Source: Actinomadura barringtoniae
GTDB lineage: Bacteria; Actinomycetota; Actinomycetes; Streptosporangiales; Streptosporangiaceae
Direction of reading: 5' to 3'
NCBI RefSeq assembly: GCF_017573505.1
Contig: NZ_JAGEOJ010000010.1
Location: 248,001 to 312,000 of the forward strand
Length of the DNA stretch: 64,000 bases
The position numbers and the translations under genes were made by a program. The notes under the pieces are model-generated. The model made no database searches, was not told the origin of the DNA, and worked only from the letters and a program-made list of their open reading frames with translations. Of this stretch, positions 18,308 through 26,154 are shown one piece after another (position 1 is the first letter of the stretch; every line of letters begins with the position of its first letter).

Positions 18308-19990
18308 CTAGGCGTACGGCGTGAGATCGGCGGGCGTCCCGACCAGGGCGCCCGTCACGATCCACTCCGGCAGGTAGTCGGAGTCGACCTCGATCTTCCA
18401 GCCCTTGTCGTCGTGCGCCGCGCAGGCCAGCGCGAGCGCGTCCAATGAGTACTGCCCTTCGGCTTCGTCCTCCTGGGTCGGCGACGAGTAGTACTGCAGG
18501 TACAGCTCCAGCGCCTCGGCGAGGACGCGGTTGAAGCCCTCGACGTCGTCGGCGACGAGCCGGTCCAGGAGACGAACCCGGGGGTTGCACAGGCACTCCC
18601 AGTGGTCGTCGCCCGAGGTCGTCGACAGCGCCGCGTCGACGTGCGCCCGCGGGTCCTCGCCGCGCAGCAGCGCGCGCAGCCCGCGCACGTAGGCCTTGGT
18701 GTCGGCGTGGGCGCCGCCCGCGGCGAGAGTCTCGTCGGTGACCTCGCGCAGGACGGCGAGGTCCTCAGTGGCGCGGGCGGCGAGCGCGCAGGCGATCGCG
18801 GTGCCGTAGTACCAGGGACCGTGGCAGGAGACGGGCCCGCTCGCCGGGAGTTCCTCGGAGCGGCCCGCGAGCGTGACCGTGACGGGCGTGTCCTCGGGCG
18901 CGGAGGCGAGCGTGAAGGCGGCGGTCCATGCCTGGCTCGCCAGCCGCAGATCCGTCCAGAGCCGCAGCTCGGTGACCTCGGGATCGACCATCGGGCGCAG
19001 CGAGAAGCTCTCCAGCAGGTGCCCCGCGGCCGAGCGGAAGGCATTGGGCCGCTGCGTCGTGATGATCGTCGGACTGAGCGGGAAACCCACCCTGTCCGGG
19101 GGGTTCTTGTCGAAGAACGCGATGGCGGCGGCCGCGCGTTCCTGGGCGAAGGGCGGCCGCACCACGCGCCCGCCGGCCTCGACCTTCTTCGGCCCCTCGC
19201 CGGTGATCAGGCGGTGCGGCAGGTAGTCGGTCTCGACCTCGACCTTGAGGCCGGAATCGTGCGCGAGCACCGCGAGTGCGAGCGGCTCCCAGGCGATGAG
19301 GTGACGGACGTGGTCGGGCTTGGCCTGCTCGCGGTGCGCCTCGATCAGCGCGGCGAGCCCGGTGCCGAACGCCGCGGCGTCCCCGCGTCCGATCGCGTTC
19401 AGCAGGGCGATCTCGTCCGCGTGCCGCCCGGGCGGCACGACGTCGGCGGCCGCGCCGTCGGGCCCGTGCGCGGTCTCGGTGGTCTCGGCGAGGCCCGCGA
19501 CGTCCGCCCAGAGTGCGTCCAGCGCCTGGACGTACGGGGTCTGCGCGTTCTGCCGCAGCGTGCGCGCCAGCGCGTGCAGGTAGCGGAGCTGCTTGTCCTC
19601 GCGGCAGATCAGCGCGAGACAGAACGCGGCGATCCAGTCGTGCGGGTAGGCCTCCTCGCCGCCCTCGGCCTCGTACCCGAAGCCGACGCCGAGGTACTCC
19701 ACCCAGGCCCGGACCTCGCCCCCGGACTCGGTCTCCAGCGCGTTCACGTAATAGGTGGCGAGCTCGGCGGAGCTGCGCAGGGCGGCCCAGGAGTCGCGCT
19801 GCTCGAAGGCCGGATCGGCGACCGAGCGCGCCGCCGCGTAGTCGCGCAGCATGTCGGTGAGGATCTTGATGCCGAACGCGCCGCCGTTCTCGGCGCGGGC
19901 GACCTCGCGGTCGAGTTCGCCGGGAACGGCGGACAGGGCCTTGGACAGGGCGTCGTCGTCGACGGCGTGGCGGGGGCTCATGCCGCCCAA
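18308..19990 (-). CDS. Tandem Imm49-like immunity family protein
   Basis: 560 residues, no signal peptide. It contains two copies of an alpha-helical Imm49-like unit. The first ends near residue 265 with LALAVLAHDSGLKVEVETDY, the second near 545 with LALACAAHDDKGWKIEVDSD, each followed by LP and an I-TG motif. Unit one also carries the Imm49 stretch HDWIAAFCLALICRE; unit two has YYGTAIACALAARATEDLAV. Imm49 proteins are predicted immunity proteins of polymorphic toxin systems. No toxin gene adjoins, so this may be an orphan or have a domestic role. Start ATG 19990, or MSPRH three codons later. Confidence 0.75.
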   Translation of the reverse strand: MGGMSPRHAVDDDALSKALSAVPGELDREVARAENGGAFGIKILTDMLRDYAAARSVADPAFEQRDSWAALRSSAELATYYVNALETESGGEVRAWVEYLGVGFGYEAEGGEEAYPHDWIAAFCLALICREDKQLRYLHALARTLRQNAQTPYVQALDALWADVAGLAETTETAHGPDGAAADVVPPGRHADEIALLNAIGRGDAAAFGTGLAALIEAHREQAKPDHVRHLIAWEPLALAVLAHDSGLKVEVETDYLPHRLITGEGPKKVEAGGRVVRPPFAQERAAAAIAFFDKNPPDRVGFPLSPTIITTQRPNAFRSAAGHLLESFSLRPMVDPEVTELRLWTDLRLASQAWTAAFTLASAPEDTPVTVTLAGRSEELPASGPVSCHGPWYYGTAIACALAARATEDLAVLREVTDETLAAGGAHADTKAYVRGLRALLRGEDPRAHVDAALSTTSGDDHWECLCNPRVRLLDRLVADDVEGFNRVLAEALELYLQYYSSPTQEDEAEGQYSLDALALACAAHDDKGWKIEVDSDYLPEWIVTGALVGTPADLTPYA

Positions 19991-19996
19991 CCGTAA

Positions 19997-20665
19997 CTAA
20001 ACGGACGGGAAGTTGAGACCCTCTTCGATGATGGCGTAGGCGCGGTCGATTGTCTCCGACAGCGGGGCGTCGCCGAGCATCTCGCGGTACTGCTGGAGCA
20101 TGTCGGCCGAGGCGCGGAACGCGCAGGCGGCCGTCGCCGCGACGACGTGCGGGCGCAGGTCGGCCGACGGGTCGACGCCCATCCGCTCGGCGATGACCGC
20201 GGTGAGCGAGGCCTGCTTCTTCTGCTGGTGCTCCAGGCTGCTGGCCATGAGCGACGGGCTGTTGTCCATCAGCGTCATCATGACCTCGAAGCGCTCCGGG
20301 TCGAAGCCCAGCTCGCCGCGTTCGCAGGCACGGGCGATCTCGACGACGGCGCGCCGCATCGCGGTGATGACGGGCTCCTCGCGCGGGCGGGCGGCGAGCG
20401 CCGTCAGCACCGCATGGTGCTGCTCCTCCTGAAAGGAGAGCGCCACCTCCTCCTTCGAGGCGAAGTAGCGGAAGAACGTGCGGGACGAGACGTCGACGGC
20501 GTCGGCGATCTCCTCGACGGTCGTGGCCTCGAACCCCTTCTCGCCGAAGAGGTCGAACGCCGCGTCGATCAGCGCCTCGCGGGTGCGCTGCTTCTTGCGT
20601 TCACGCCGACCCGGGAGCTGGGTTTCGGGACCCGCGGGGTGGGCCTCGGGAGCGGTCGCGTTCAT
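19997..20665 (-). CDS. TetR family regulator, probable repressor of the divergent MFS exporter
   Basis: 222 residues. The N-terminal helix-turn-helix (about 28-75) reads ATTVEEIADAVDVSSRTFFR followed by YFASKEEV. The C-terminal domain (about 80-220) is all-helical. It is divergent from the MFS drug transporter starting at 20832, the classic arrangement of a TetR repressor with its efflux target. A perfect inverted repeat (TGTCATG-C-CATGACA) lies between the two starts as a candidate operator. The ligand is unknown; the exporter's substrate is a likely inducer. Confidence 0.85.
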   Translation of the reverse strand: MNATAPEAHPAGPETQLPGRRERKKQRTREALIDAAFDLFGEKGFEATTVEEIADAVDVSSRTFFRYFASKEEVALSFQEEQHHAVLTALAARPREEPVITAMRRAVVEIARACERGELGFDPERFEVMMTLMDNSPSLMASSLEHQQKKQASLTAVIAERMGVDPSADLRPHVVAATAACAFRASADMLQQYREMLGDAPLSETIDRAYAIIEEGLNFPSV

Positions 20666-20769
20666 GGCCGCATTGTAACCAGTCGTTCATTCTCTGCCAA
20701 CCGTCACCGAGTGAATTACGTCGTGAGCTGAATCATGTCCATGAGTGACTCTGGTCGGTTGACGACATG

Positions 20770-20784
20770 TGTCATGCCATGACA
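20770..20784. promoter_or_regulatory. Candidate TetR operator
   Basis: TGTCATG-C-CATGACA is a perfect 7+1+7 palindrome in the 166-base space between divergent tetR and MFS genes. Confidence 0.6.
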
Positions 20785-20831
20785 GTTTGAACGCATCACC
20801 TCATGAACTTCCTCGTCTGGAGGCAGACGCA

Positions 20832-22433
20832 ATGTCCCAATCCACCGACGTTCTGGCGCCCGACGCGCATGTGCGCGGGGCCAGGGACGGCGGCCGTCGC
20901 GGGCACGGCCATCCCTGGCTGACGCTCATCGCGGTCGCGCTGGGCGTGATGATGGTGGGCCTGGACGCCACCGTCGTCTCCATCGCCAACCCGGCCATCG
21001 CGAAGGACCTGGACGCATCCCTGTCCGGCCTTCAGTGGGTCACCAACGCCTATCTGCTCACCCTCGCCGTGTCGCTGATCCCGGCAGGCAAGATCGCCGA
21101 CCGGTTCGGCCGCAAACGCACCTTCCTGGCCGGCGTGATCGGCTTCGGGATCGCCTCGGTGCTGATCGGGGTCTCCGGCGGCCTCGGCATGGTCATCTTC
21201 TGGCGGGTCGTCCAGGGCTTCGCCGGCGCGCTGCTCCAGCCGGCCAGCCTGGCGATCCTGCGCAACACCTTCCCCGCCAACAAGCTGAACGCCGCGATCG
21301 GCATCTGGGGCGCCACCGTCGGCATCTCGATCGCCGGTGGCCCGATCGTGGCCGGCCTCCTGGTCGAGAACGTCAACTGGGAATCGGTGTTCTTCCTCAA
21401 CGCGCCGCTCGGCGTCGTCGCGCTGCTGGTCGGCCTCTGGGTGATCCGCGAGTCGAAGGACGAAGAGGCCAGGGGCTCGTTCGACCTCCCGGGCGTCGCG
21501 CTGCTGAGCGGCGGGCTGTTCGCCCTGGTCTGGGGACTGATCAAGGCCGGTGAGCACGGCTTCGGGAGCGCTGTGCCGCTCTGGTCGTTCGCGATCGCGG
21601 CCGTGCTGATGGTGGCCTTCGTACTGAACGAGTTGCGCGCCGAGCAGCCGCTGCTGCCGATGAGCCTGTTCAAGTCGCCGTCGCTGTCGGCGGCCACCGG
21701 GCTGATCGTGCTCGGCTTCTTCGGAATGTTCGGCACGGTCTTCTTCGTCACCCTCTACCTGCAGCAGGTGCACGGGATGAGCCCCGTCGAGGCGGGCGTG
21801 CGGATGCTGCCGATGACCGCGATCTTCATCGTGGCCTCGCCGATCGCGGGCGCACTGACCAGCCGGTTCGGGCCGCGCGTGCCGCTCACGCTCGGCATGG
21901 CGTTCACGGCGGCCTCACTGTTCGGCCTCTCGCGGATCGGCGTCGACGCGCCCTACATCCAGGTGTGGCCGTGGTTCGTCCTGATGGGCATGGCGTTCGG
22001 GCTCGTGATCGTCGCGGGCACCGAGGCCATCGTCGGCAACGCACCGGCCCACCTGGCGGGCGTCGCGGGCGGTCTCCAGCAGACCGCCTCGCAGCTCGGC
22101 GGGGTCCTCGGCACCTCGGTGCTCGGCGTGCTCCTGTCGACCAAGGTCGGCGACGTGCTGTACGGGCGGCTGACCGAGTCGGGCGTCCCCGGCGGGGCCG
22201 CGCAGCAGATCTCCGGGCAGGGCTCGGGACTGGTCTCGCAGGGCGTCGCCCCCGTGCCGCCCGGCACCCCGCCCAAGACCGCCACCGCCATCACCGACGG
22301 CAGCCACCTGGCGTTCATGGACGGCTGGCAGACCTCCATGACCGTCGCGGGCGCGGTGGCCGCGGTCGCCATCATCGCCGCGCTGTTCGTCCGGCGGGGC
22401 AACTCCCCGGTCGAGGGCGGGATGGCCGTCTGA
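20832..22433 (+). CDS. MFS drug efflux transporter, DHA2 (EmrB/QacA) type
   Basis: 533 residues with about 14 membrane helices. ATG 20832 was chosen because the upstream part of the open frame is not protein-like. Family motifs: LDATVVSIANPAIAKDL in helix 1, LQWVTNAYLLTLA, GKIADRFGRKRTF (motif A), and a WESVFFLNAPLG block typical of DHA2 carriers. It probably exports toxic compounds using the proton gradient. It is controlled by the divergent TetR gene. The C-terminal region has an extracytoplasmic loop (about 455-500, QISGQGSGLVSQG). A near-perfect hairpin follows. Confidence 0.92.
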   Translation: MSQSTDVLAPDAHVRGARDGGRRGHGHPWLTLIAVALGVMMVGLDATVVSIANPAIAKDLDASLSGLQWVTNAYLLTLAVSLIPAGKIADRFGRKRTFLAGVIGFGIASVLIGVSGGLGMVIFWRVVQGFAGALLQPASLAILRNTFPANKLNAAIGIWGATVGISIAGGPIVAGLLVENVNWESVFFLNAPLGVVALLVGLWVIRESKDEEARGSFDLPGVALLSGGLFALVWGLIKAGEHGFGSAVPLWSFAIAAVLMVAFVLNELRAEQPLLPMSLFKSPSLSAATGLIVLGFFGMFGTVFFVTLYLQQVHGMSPVEAGVRMLPMTAIFIVASPIAGALTSRFGPRVPLTLGMAFTAASLFGLSRIGVDAPYIQVWPWFVLMGMAFGLVIVAGTEAIVGNAPAHLAGVAGGLQQTASQLGGVLGTSVLGVLLSTKVGDVLYGRLTESGVPGGAAQQISGQGSGLVSQGVAPVPPGTPPKTATAITDGSHLAFMDGWQTSMTVAGAVAAVAIIAALFVRRGNSPVEGGMAV

Positions 22434-22479
22434 CCCTTCGCCATCGATGAAGTAGTCGCCTCAGATGAAGTAGATGACC

Positions 22480-22532
22480 AGCGGTGCGTCGCCCCCGGCC
22501 AAGCGGCCGCCCACAGGGGGCGGCGCACCGCT
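22480..22532. terminator. Long hairpin between convergent genes
   Basis: AGCGGTGCGTCGCCCCC (22480-22496) pairs with GGGGGCGGCGCACCGCT (22516-22532), 17 bp with one T-G wobble. It separates the stops at 22433 (+) and 22539 (-). The 10-mer GATGAAGTAG is also repeated just upstream. Confidence 0.75.
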
Positions 22533-22538
22533 TCTTCA

Positions 22539-23141
22539 TCAGGTGGACGGTTTGCGGGCCTTGAAGCGCAGGGCACGCTCGCTGGTGGAGACCTCGACGT
22601 CTTCGAACCCGGCCTTCTCCAGCCGCGTCGTAAGGGTGTCGGGATCGACGACCACCATCGTGTCGTACAGGTGGATGAGGCGGAACATGGCGCTGACCCG
22701 GCTGTCACTCCCCGCGAACACGCCGCCCGGCCGCAGCACGCGGTCGACCTCGGCGAAGAGCTTGTCCTGCAGCGGCTCCGACTGGACGTGATGAAGCATC
22801 GTGAAGCAGACCGCCCCACTGAACGCCTCGTCGGCGAACGGCATGGCCGTGCCGTCGCCCTCGACGACCTCGACCGAGCCCGAGGCCGAGGCCGAGGTCG
22901 CGGTCGAGGCCGCGGTGTGCTCGCGCAGCCGGGCGGCGAGCGCGGGGTCGATCTCCAGGGCGGTGAGCTCGGGAACCCGGTCCTGGAGAAGGCGGGTGGT
23001 CACGCCGTACCCGGGCCCGACCTCCAGAACGTGCGCGCCGAGGTCGACGCCGTCCAGGACCCATGGCAGCAGGCTGTTCTCCACGTGGCGTGACCACCCG
23101 GACGATCGGCAGAACCTCTGGTGGAAGCGATTCATCGGCAT
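22539..23141 (-). CDS. Class I SAM-dependent methyltransferase
   Basis: 200 residues from ATG 23141 (MPMNRFHQRF); ATG 23135 is an alternative, and the frame upstream is antisense to the AraC gene. SAM-binding motif I is HVLEVGPGYGVTTRLL (about 48-63), the acidic loop is TALEIDPALA, motif II/III is EGDGTAMPFADEAF, and the post-motif is LRPGGVFAGSD. A Ser/Ala repeat (ATSASASGS) inserted after the first part comes from a GAGGCC-rich DNA repeat. Small-molecule substrate unknown. Divergent from the AraC regulator with about 55 bases between starts. Confidence 0.85.
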   Translation of the reverse strand: MPMNRFHQRFCRSSGWSRHVENSLLPWVLDGVDLGAHVLEVGPGYGVTTRLLQDRVPELTALEIDPALAARLREHTAASTATSASASGSVEVVEGDGTAMPFADEAFSGAVCFTMLHHVQSEPLQDKLFAEVDRVLRPGGVFAGSDSRVSAMFRLIHLYDTMVVVDPDTLTTRLEKAGFEDVEVSTSERALRFKARKPST

Positions 23142-23196
23142 GCCGACGACGGTAGGTTCGCGATGCCATGGCCGAAATGAGCCAACAGGACAAGTG

Positions 23197-23937
23197 ATGT
23201 CGAAAACCAGACACGGGGTCGTCGTCGGCAGCTTCCCGATGGCCGCGCGCTCGAAGTTCGAGCCGCACCGGCACCGCTGGCACCAGCTCGCCTGGGCGTC
23301 GCAGGGCGTGGTCGTCGTCGAGACGCCCGGCGGAACGTGGGTGCTGCCGCCGCTGCGCGCGCTCTGGATCCCCGGCGGCGTCCCGCACACGACCGGCGCG
23401 CACGACTCGGCCGTGCTGCGCAGCCCGTACCTGCGGCCCGAGACCTGCCCGATCGACTGGGCCGAGCCGACCGTGATCAACGTGCCGCCGCTGCTGCGCG
23501 AGCTGATCGTTCACCTGGCCGAGCCCGACCTGCCGGACGCGGCGCGGGCGCGCGCCGAGGCGGTCGTCTACGACCTGCTGGAGCCCGTCGCCCCGGCCCG
23601 TCCGGTGAACGTGCCGCTGCCGGCCGACGAGCGGGCGCTGCGGGTCGCGCGGGCGCTGATCGCCGATCCGGCGGACGGCCGGACCCTGGAGGGCTGGGGC
23701 CGCGAGGTGGGCGCCAGCGGACGGACGCTCGCCCGGATTTTCCTGACTGAAACCGGTATGAGCTTCGGCCGGTGGCGGGTTCAGGTCAGGCTCGTCGCCG
23801 CTCTCGGACACCTGGCCGCGGGGGTTCCGGTCACAACGGTCGCCCACCGGGTCGGATACGGGACATCGAGCGCCTTCGGGGCCGTCTTCCGGCAGGCGTT
23901 CGGCGAATCGCCCGCTTCATACTTCCGGGTCACATAG
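23197..23937 (+). CDS. AraC family transcriptional regulator with cupin sensor domain
   Basis: 247 residues from ATG 23197 (AGGA six bases upstream). The N-terminal cupin (about 8-90) has FEPHRHRWHQLAWASQGVVV and PGGVPHTTGAHD. The C-terminal AraC DNA-binding domain (about 145-247) has LEGWGREVGASGRTLARIFL, FGRWRVQVRLVAALGHLAAG, VTTVAHRVGYGTSSAFGAVF and FGESPASYFR. It is likely to respond to a small ligand bound by the cupin and could control the divergent methyltransferase or the membrane gene 12 bases downstream. Confidence 0.88.
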   Translation: MSKTRHGVVVGSFPMAARSKFEPHRHRWHQLAWASQGVVVVETPGGTWVLPPLRALWIPGGVPHTTGAHDSAVLRSPYLRPETCPIDWAEPTVINVPPLLRELIVHLAEPDLPDAARARAEAVVYDLLEPVAPARPVNVPLPADERALRVARALIADPADGRTLEGWGREVGASGRTLARIFLTETGMSFGRWRVQVRLVAALGHLAAGVPVTTVAHRVGYGTSSAFGAVFRQAFGESPASYFRVT

Positions 23938-23949
23938 TCTGCCGTGGTT

Positions 23950-24588
23950 ATGAGCGCCTTTCTCCGACGCTATCCGGTCCCGCTGATCTTCCTGGCGGTG
24001 TTCGGCCTGGTCTCCGCCGTCCAGGCGTTCGCCCTCTCGGCGCAGGACCGCGCGGAGCTCATCGGCTGGGCGAGCACCAACCTCGCCAACCTCGCCGTCC
24101 ACCCGGTCGGCGCCATGGTCTCTTCGGCGTTCATCTCCGAGGACTCCTCGGGCGTGCTGCTGGTCATCAGCGCCGTCGGGCTGTTCTCCATCGTCCGCCG
24201 CTTCGGCAACCTGCGCTCGATGGTCCTCGTCGTCCTCGCGCATGTGGTCGGCACGGTCGTCAGCCAGGGCATCGTGCTCGTGCGGCTGGAGGCGGGCTCG
24301 CTGTCCAGCTCGGTGCGCACGCTGCCGGACGTGGGCCCCTCGTACGTCGTCGCGGCCGCCCTCGTCGCCGTCATCCTGTACGGGCCGGGCCGCTGGCCGC
24401 GCGCCCTGGCGCTGGTGTGCTGGTGCGCGCTCGCGCCCTACCTCTTCCAGGGCCTGTTCGCCCTGGACGTCGCCGCGGTCGGCCACCTGGTGGCCATGCT
24501 GACCGGAGCGTTCGTCGGCGCCCTCCTGCGCCGGCACCGCCCGCACCTACCAGCACCCACCCGAACCCCCGCCCCCACCCTCGCCTGA
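23950..24588 (+). CDS. Rhomboid-like integral membrane protein
   Basis: 212 residues from ATG 23950 (ATG 23944 also possible) with about six membrane helices. It has a rhomboid-like plan: a conserved HPVGAMVSSAFISED segment after helix 1, a helix beginning DVGPSYVVAAALVAVILYG (Ser131), and a final helix VGHLVAMLTGAFVGALLRR (His179). Rhomboid proteases use a GxSG Ser and a His in the last core helix; here the Ser is in GPSY rather than GxSG, so activity is uncertain. The C-terminus is Pro-rich and cytosolic. It lies 12 bases after the AraC gene. Fold is inference; membrane nature is clear. Confidence 0.6.
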   Translation: MSAFLRRYPVPLIFLAVFGLVSAVQAFALSAQDRAELIGWASTNLANLAVHPVGAMVSSAFISEDSSGVLLVISAVGLFSIVRRFGNLRSMVLVVLAHVVGTVVSQGIVLVRLEAGSLSSSVRTLPDVGPSYVVAAALVAVILYGPGRWPRALALVCWCALAPYLFQGLFALDVAAVGHLVAMLTGAFVGALLRRHRPHLPAPTRTPAPTLA

Positions 24589-24599
24589 CCCCACAAACG

Positions 24600-24662
24600 C
24601 GCCGATCTTGCTCTCAGCGCCCTCACCGACATCGAATGAGGGCGCTGAGAGCAAGATCGGCG
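24600..24662. repeat. Intergenic palindrome, copy 1 of 3
   Basis: Perfect 26-bp arms (24600-24625 and 24637-24662) with an 11-base loop. The conserved arm core is CGCCGATCTTGCTCTCAG. The same core forms palindromes at 47132-47196 and 47217-47279. It lies between convergent genes and may terminate both, though it lacks T tracts. Confidence 0.9.
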
Positions 24663-24669
24663 TAGTTGG

Positions 24670-25926
24670 TCAGCTGTGGCCGGGGGTTGGGGCGGGGTTC
24701 GAGGTGGGGTTCGGGGCCGGGCTGGGCGTATCGCTCGGGTCGCTGGAGGTCGGCGGGTCCGCCGGGGTCGAGGACGGCGGGTCCTCGGTGGGCGGCGTCG
24801 TCGGGTCCTCGGACGGAGGCGGCGTCGTGGACGGCGGGTCCGTGGGGGTCTGCGACGGCGGGTCGGTGGGGGTCTCCGACGGCGGGGGCGTGCCGGGGTC
24901 GGACGGGCCCGGGTCCGTCGGGTCGGGCGTCGGGGTGCCCGGCGTGGACGGGGCGCGGTGCGAGGGCGCGGGCTGGGTGGGCGCGCCGCCGCCAGAGCCG
25001 CCGTCGCCCTGCGAGGGCGGCGCGGAGGCGCTCTCGTCCGGGGTCTCGGGCCTGTCGCTCGGGGAGGTGGTGACCCGGCCGTTGCCGGTGCCGTGCTCGT
25101 CGTTCTGGTTCGGGCGCGGCGCGGGCTGGCTGCTGGTCGTCTCGGGAGTGCCCTTGCCCGAGGTCGGCACGAGCGAGGCGGCGTTGCCGCCCTTGATGGG
25201 CTGCCAGGAGACGATCAGGCCGATCGCGGCGGCGACCGAGGCCGCCATCGCGCTGACCGCGCCGAAGCCCTTCAGCTTGCGGCGGCCGGTCGAGGTCCTG
25301 GCGACCTCGGACCCGATCACCACGACCGGGTTCGGGGCGACCAGCGCCGTCATCGGCTGGGCCTGCTCGCCCTCGACCGCGGTGAGGACCTGGTCGCGCA
25401 GCCACTCGGGCGGCCGGATCGGCGCGCGGCGGGCCAGCAACCGCGGCAGCGTGCCCTTCTCGAACGCGGCGATGACGTCCATGTGGTGCGGAGAGGTCTC
25501 GCCGGGCCGGCGCATCAGCGTGTCGAGCACGGCGCGCTCCAGCCGGGTGCGCGCGACGCCCATCAGCTGGCGGACGGTGTCGGGCGCGATGCCGAGCACG
25601 CGCGCGATGTCGTTGATCTCCAGCCACTCGCCCGCGAGCAGGAACAGCACCTCGCGGTGGTCGGCGCGCAGCGTGCTGGCGGCCCGCAGCAGCGGGTCGG
25701 CGTCGCCGGACATGCCGAACGCGCGGTCGAGCGCGCCGCGGTCCACGCACGCGTGCCTGGCCAGGGCGTACATCCACAGCACGGTGTCGCCGCGCGGCGG
25801 GTGCTGGACGGTCGAGGCGAAGGTGTCGGCGACCGCGGCCGCCGCCTGGTCGCCGACCAGCGACCAGCAGTACGCGTACAGCCGGGCGGCGTGCGCGTCG
25901 TAGAGGGCGTCTGGCTCCCCGCGCAT
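24670..25926 (-). CDS. Sigma-70-like N-terminus joined to a membrane segment and Pro/Thr/Ser-rich extracytoplasmic tail
   Basis: 418 residues. ATG 25926 was chosen because GGAGGACAGGG precedes it. Residues 1-140 resemble an ECF sigma factor: region 2-like DALYDAHAARLYAYCWSLVG, and region 4-like FLLAGEWLEINDIARVLGIA followed by TVRQLMGVARTRLE. A linker is followed by a single membrane helix (FGAVSAMAASVAAAIGLIVS, about 218-238), then about 180 residues very rich in Pro, Thr, Ser and Asp (repeats like PTDPPSQ). This suggests a membrane-tethered regulator with a cell-wall-spanning tail. The region 2 core looks weak, so promoter recognition is unproven. Confidence 0.75.
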   Translation of the reverse strand: MRGEPDALYDAHAARLYAYCWSLVGDQAAAAVADTFASTVQHPPRGDTVLWMYALARHACVDRGALDRAFGMSGDADPLLRAASTLRADHREVLFLLAGEWLEINDIARVLGIAPDTVRQLMGVARTRLERAVLDTLMRRPGETSPHHMDVIAAFEKGTLPRLLARRAPIRPPEWLRDQVLTAVEGEQAQPMTALVAPNPVVVIGSEVARTSTGRRKLKGFGAVSAMAASVAAAIGLIVSWQPIKGGNAASLVPTSGKGTPETTSSQPAPRPNQNDEHGTGNGRVTTSPSDRPETPDESASAPPSQGDGGSGGGAPTQPAPSHRAPSTPGTPTPDPTDPGPSDPGTPPPSETPTDPPSQTPTDPPSTTPPPSEDPTTPPTEDPPSSTPADPPTSSDPSDTPSPAPNPTSNPAPTPGHS

Positions 25927-26154
25927 CCCTGTCCTCCGTCGCTGAGCGGCACTGGGCATTCCAGTGGAACTTGGGACTCTAGTGCACAGCGCTATGACTG
26001 AGAAGTGCCGTCAGATCCGGCATGTCGGGTGGCTGCGCAGCGTAATGAGTTTGGCGTGGTTAGTCACGTTCACGGAGATTTAATCCCTATTACTTGATTA
26101 CTGATCCGGTTCACCAGGGAAACTTCGAACTTGTTGTCGAACAAGGGGGTTTCG

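Noticed and set aside
22860..22915. GAGGCC-rich repeat in the methyltransferase as a satellite
   Set aside because: Short, imperfect and within a coding frame (ATSASASGS); treated as a minor coding repeat.
24600..24662. Simple rho-independent terminator
   Set aside because: No T tract, and the same arm recurs twice elsewhere, so a repeat element is the better description; it may still terminate transcription.
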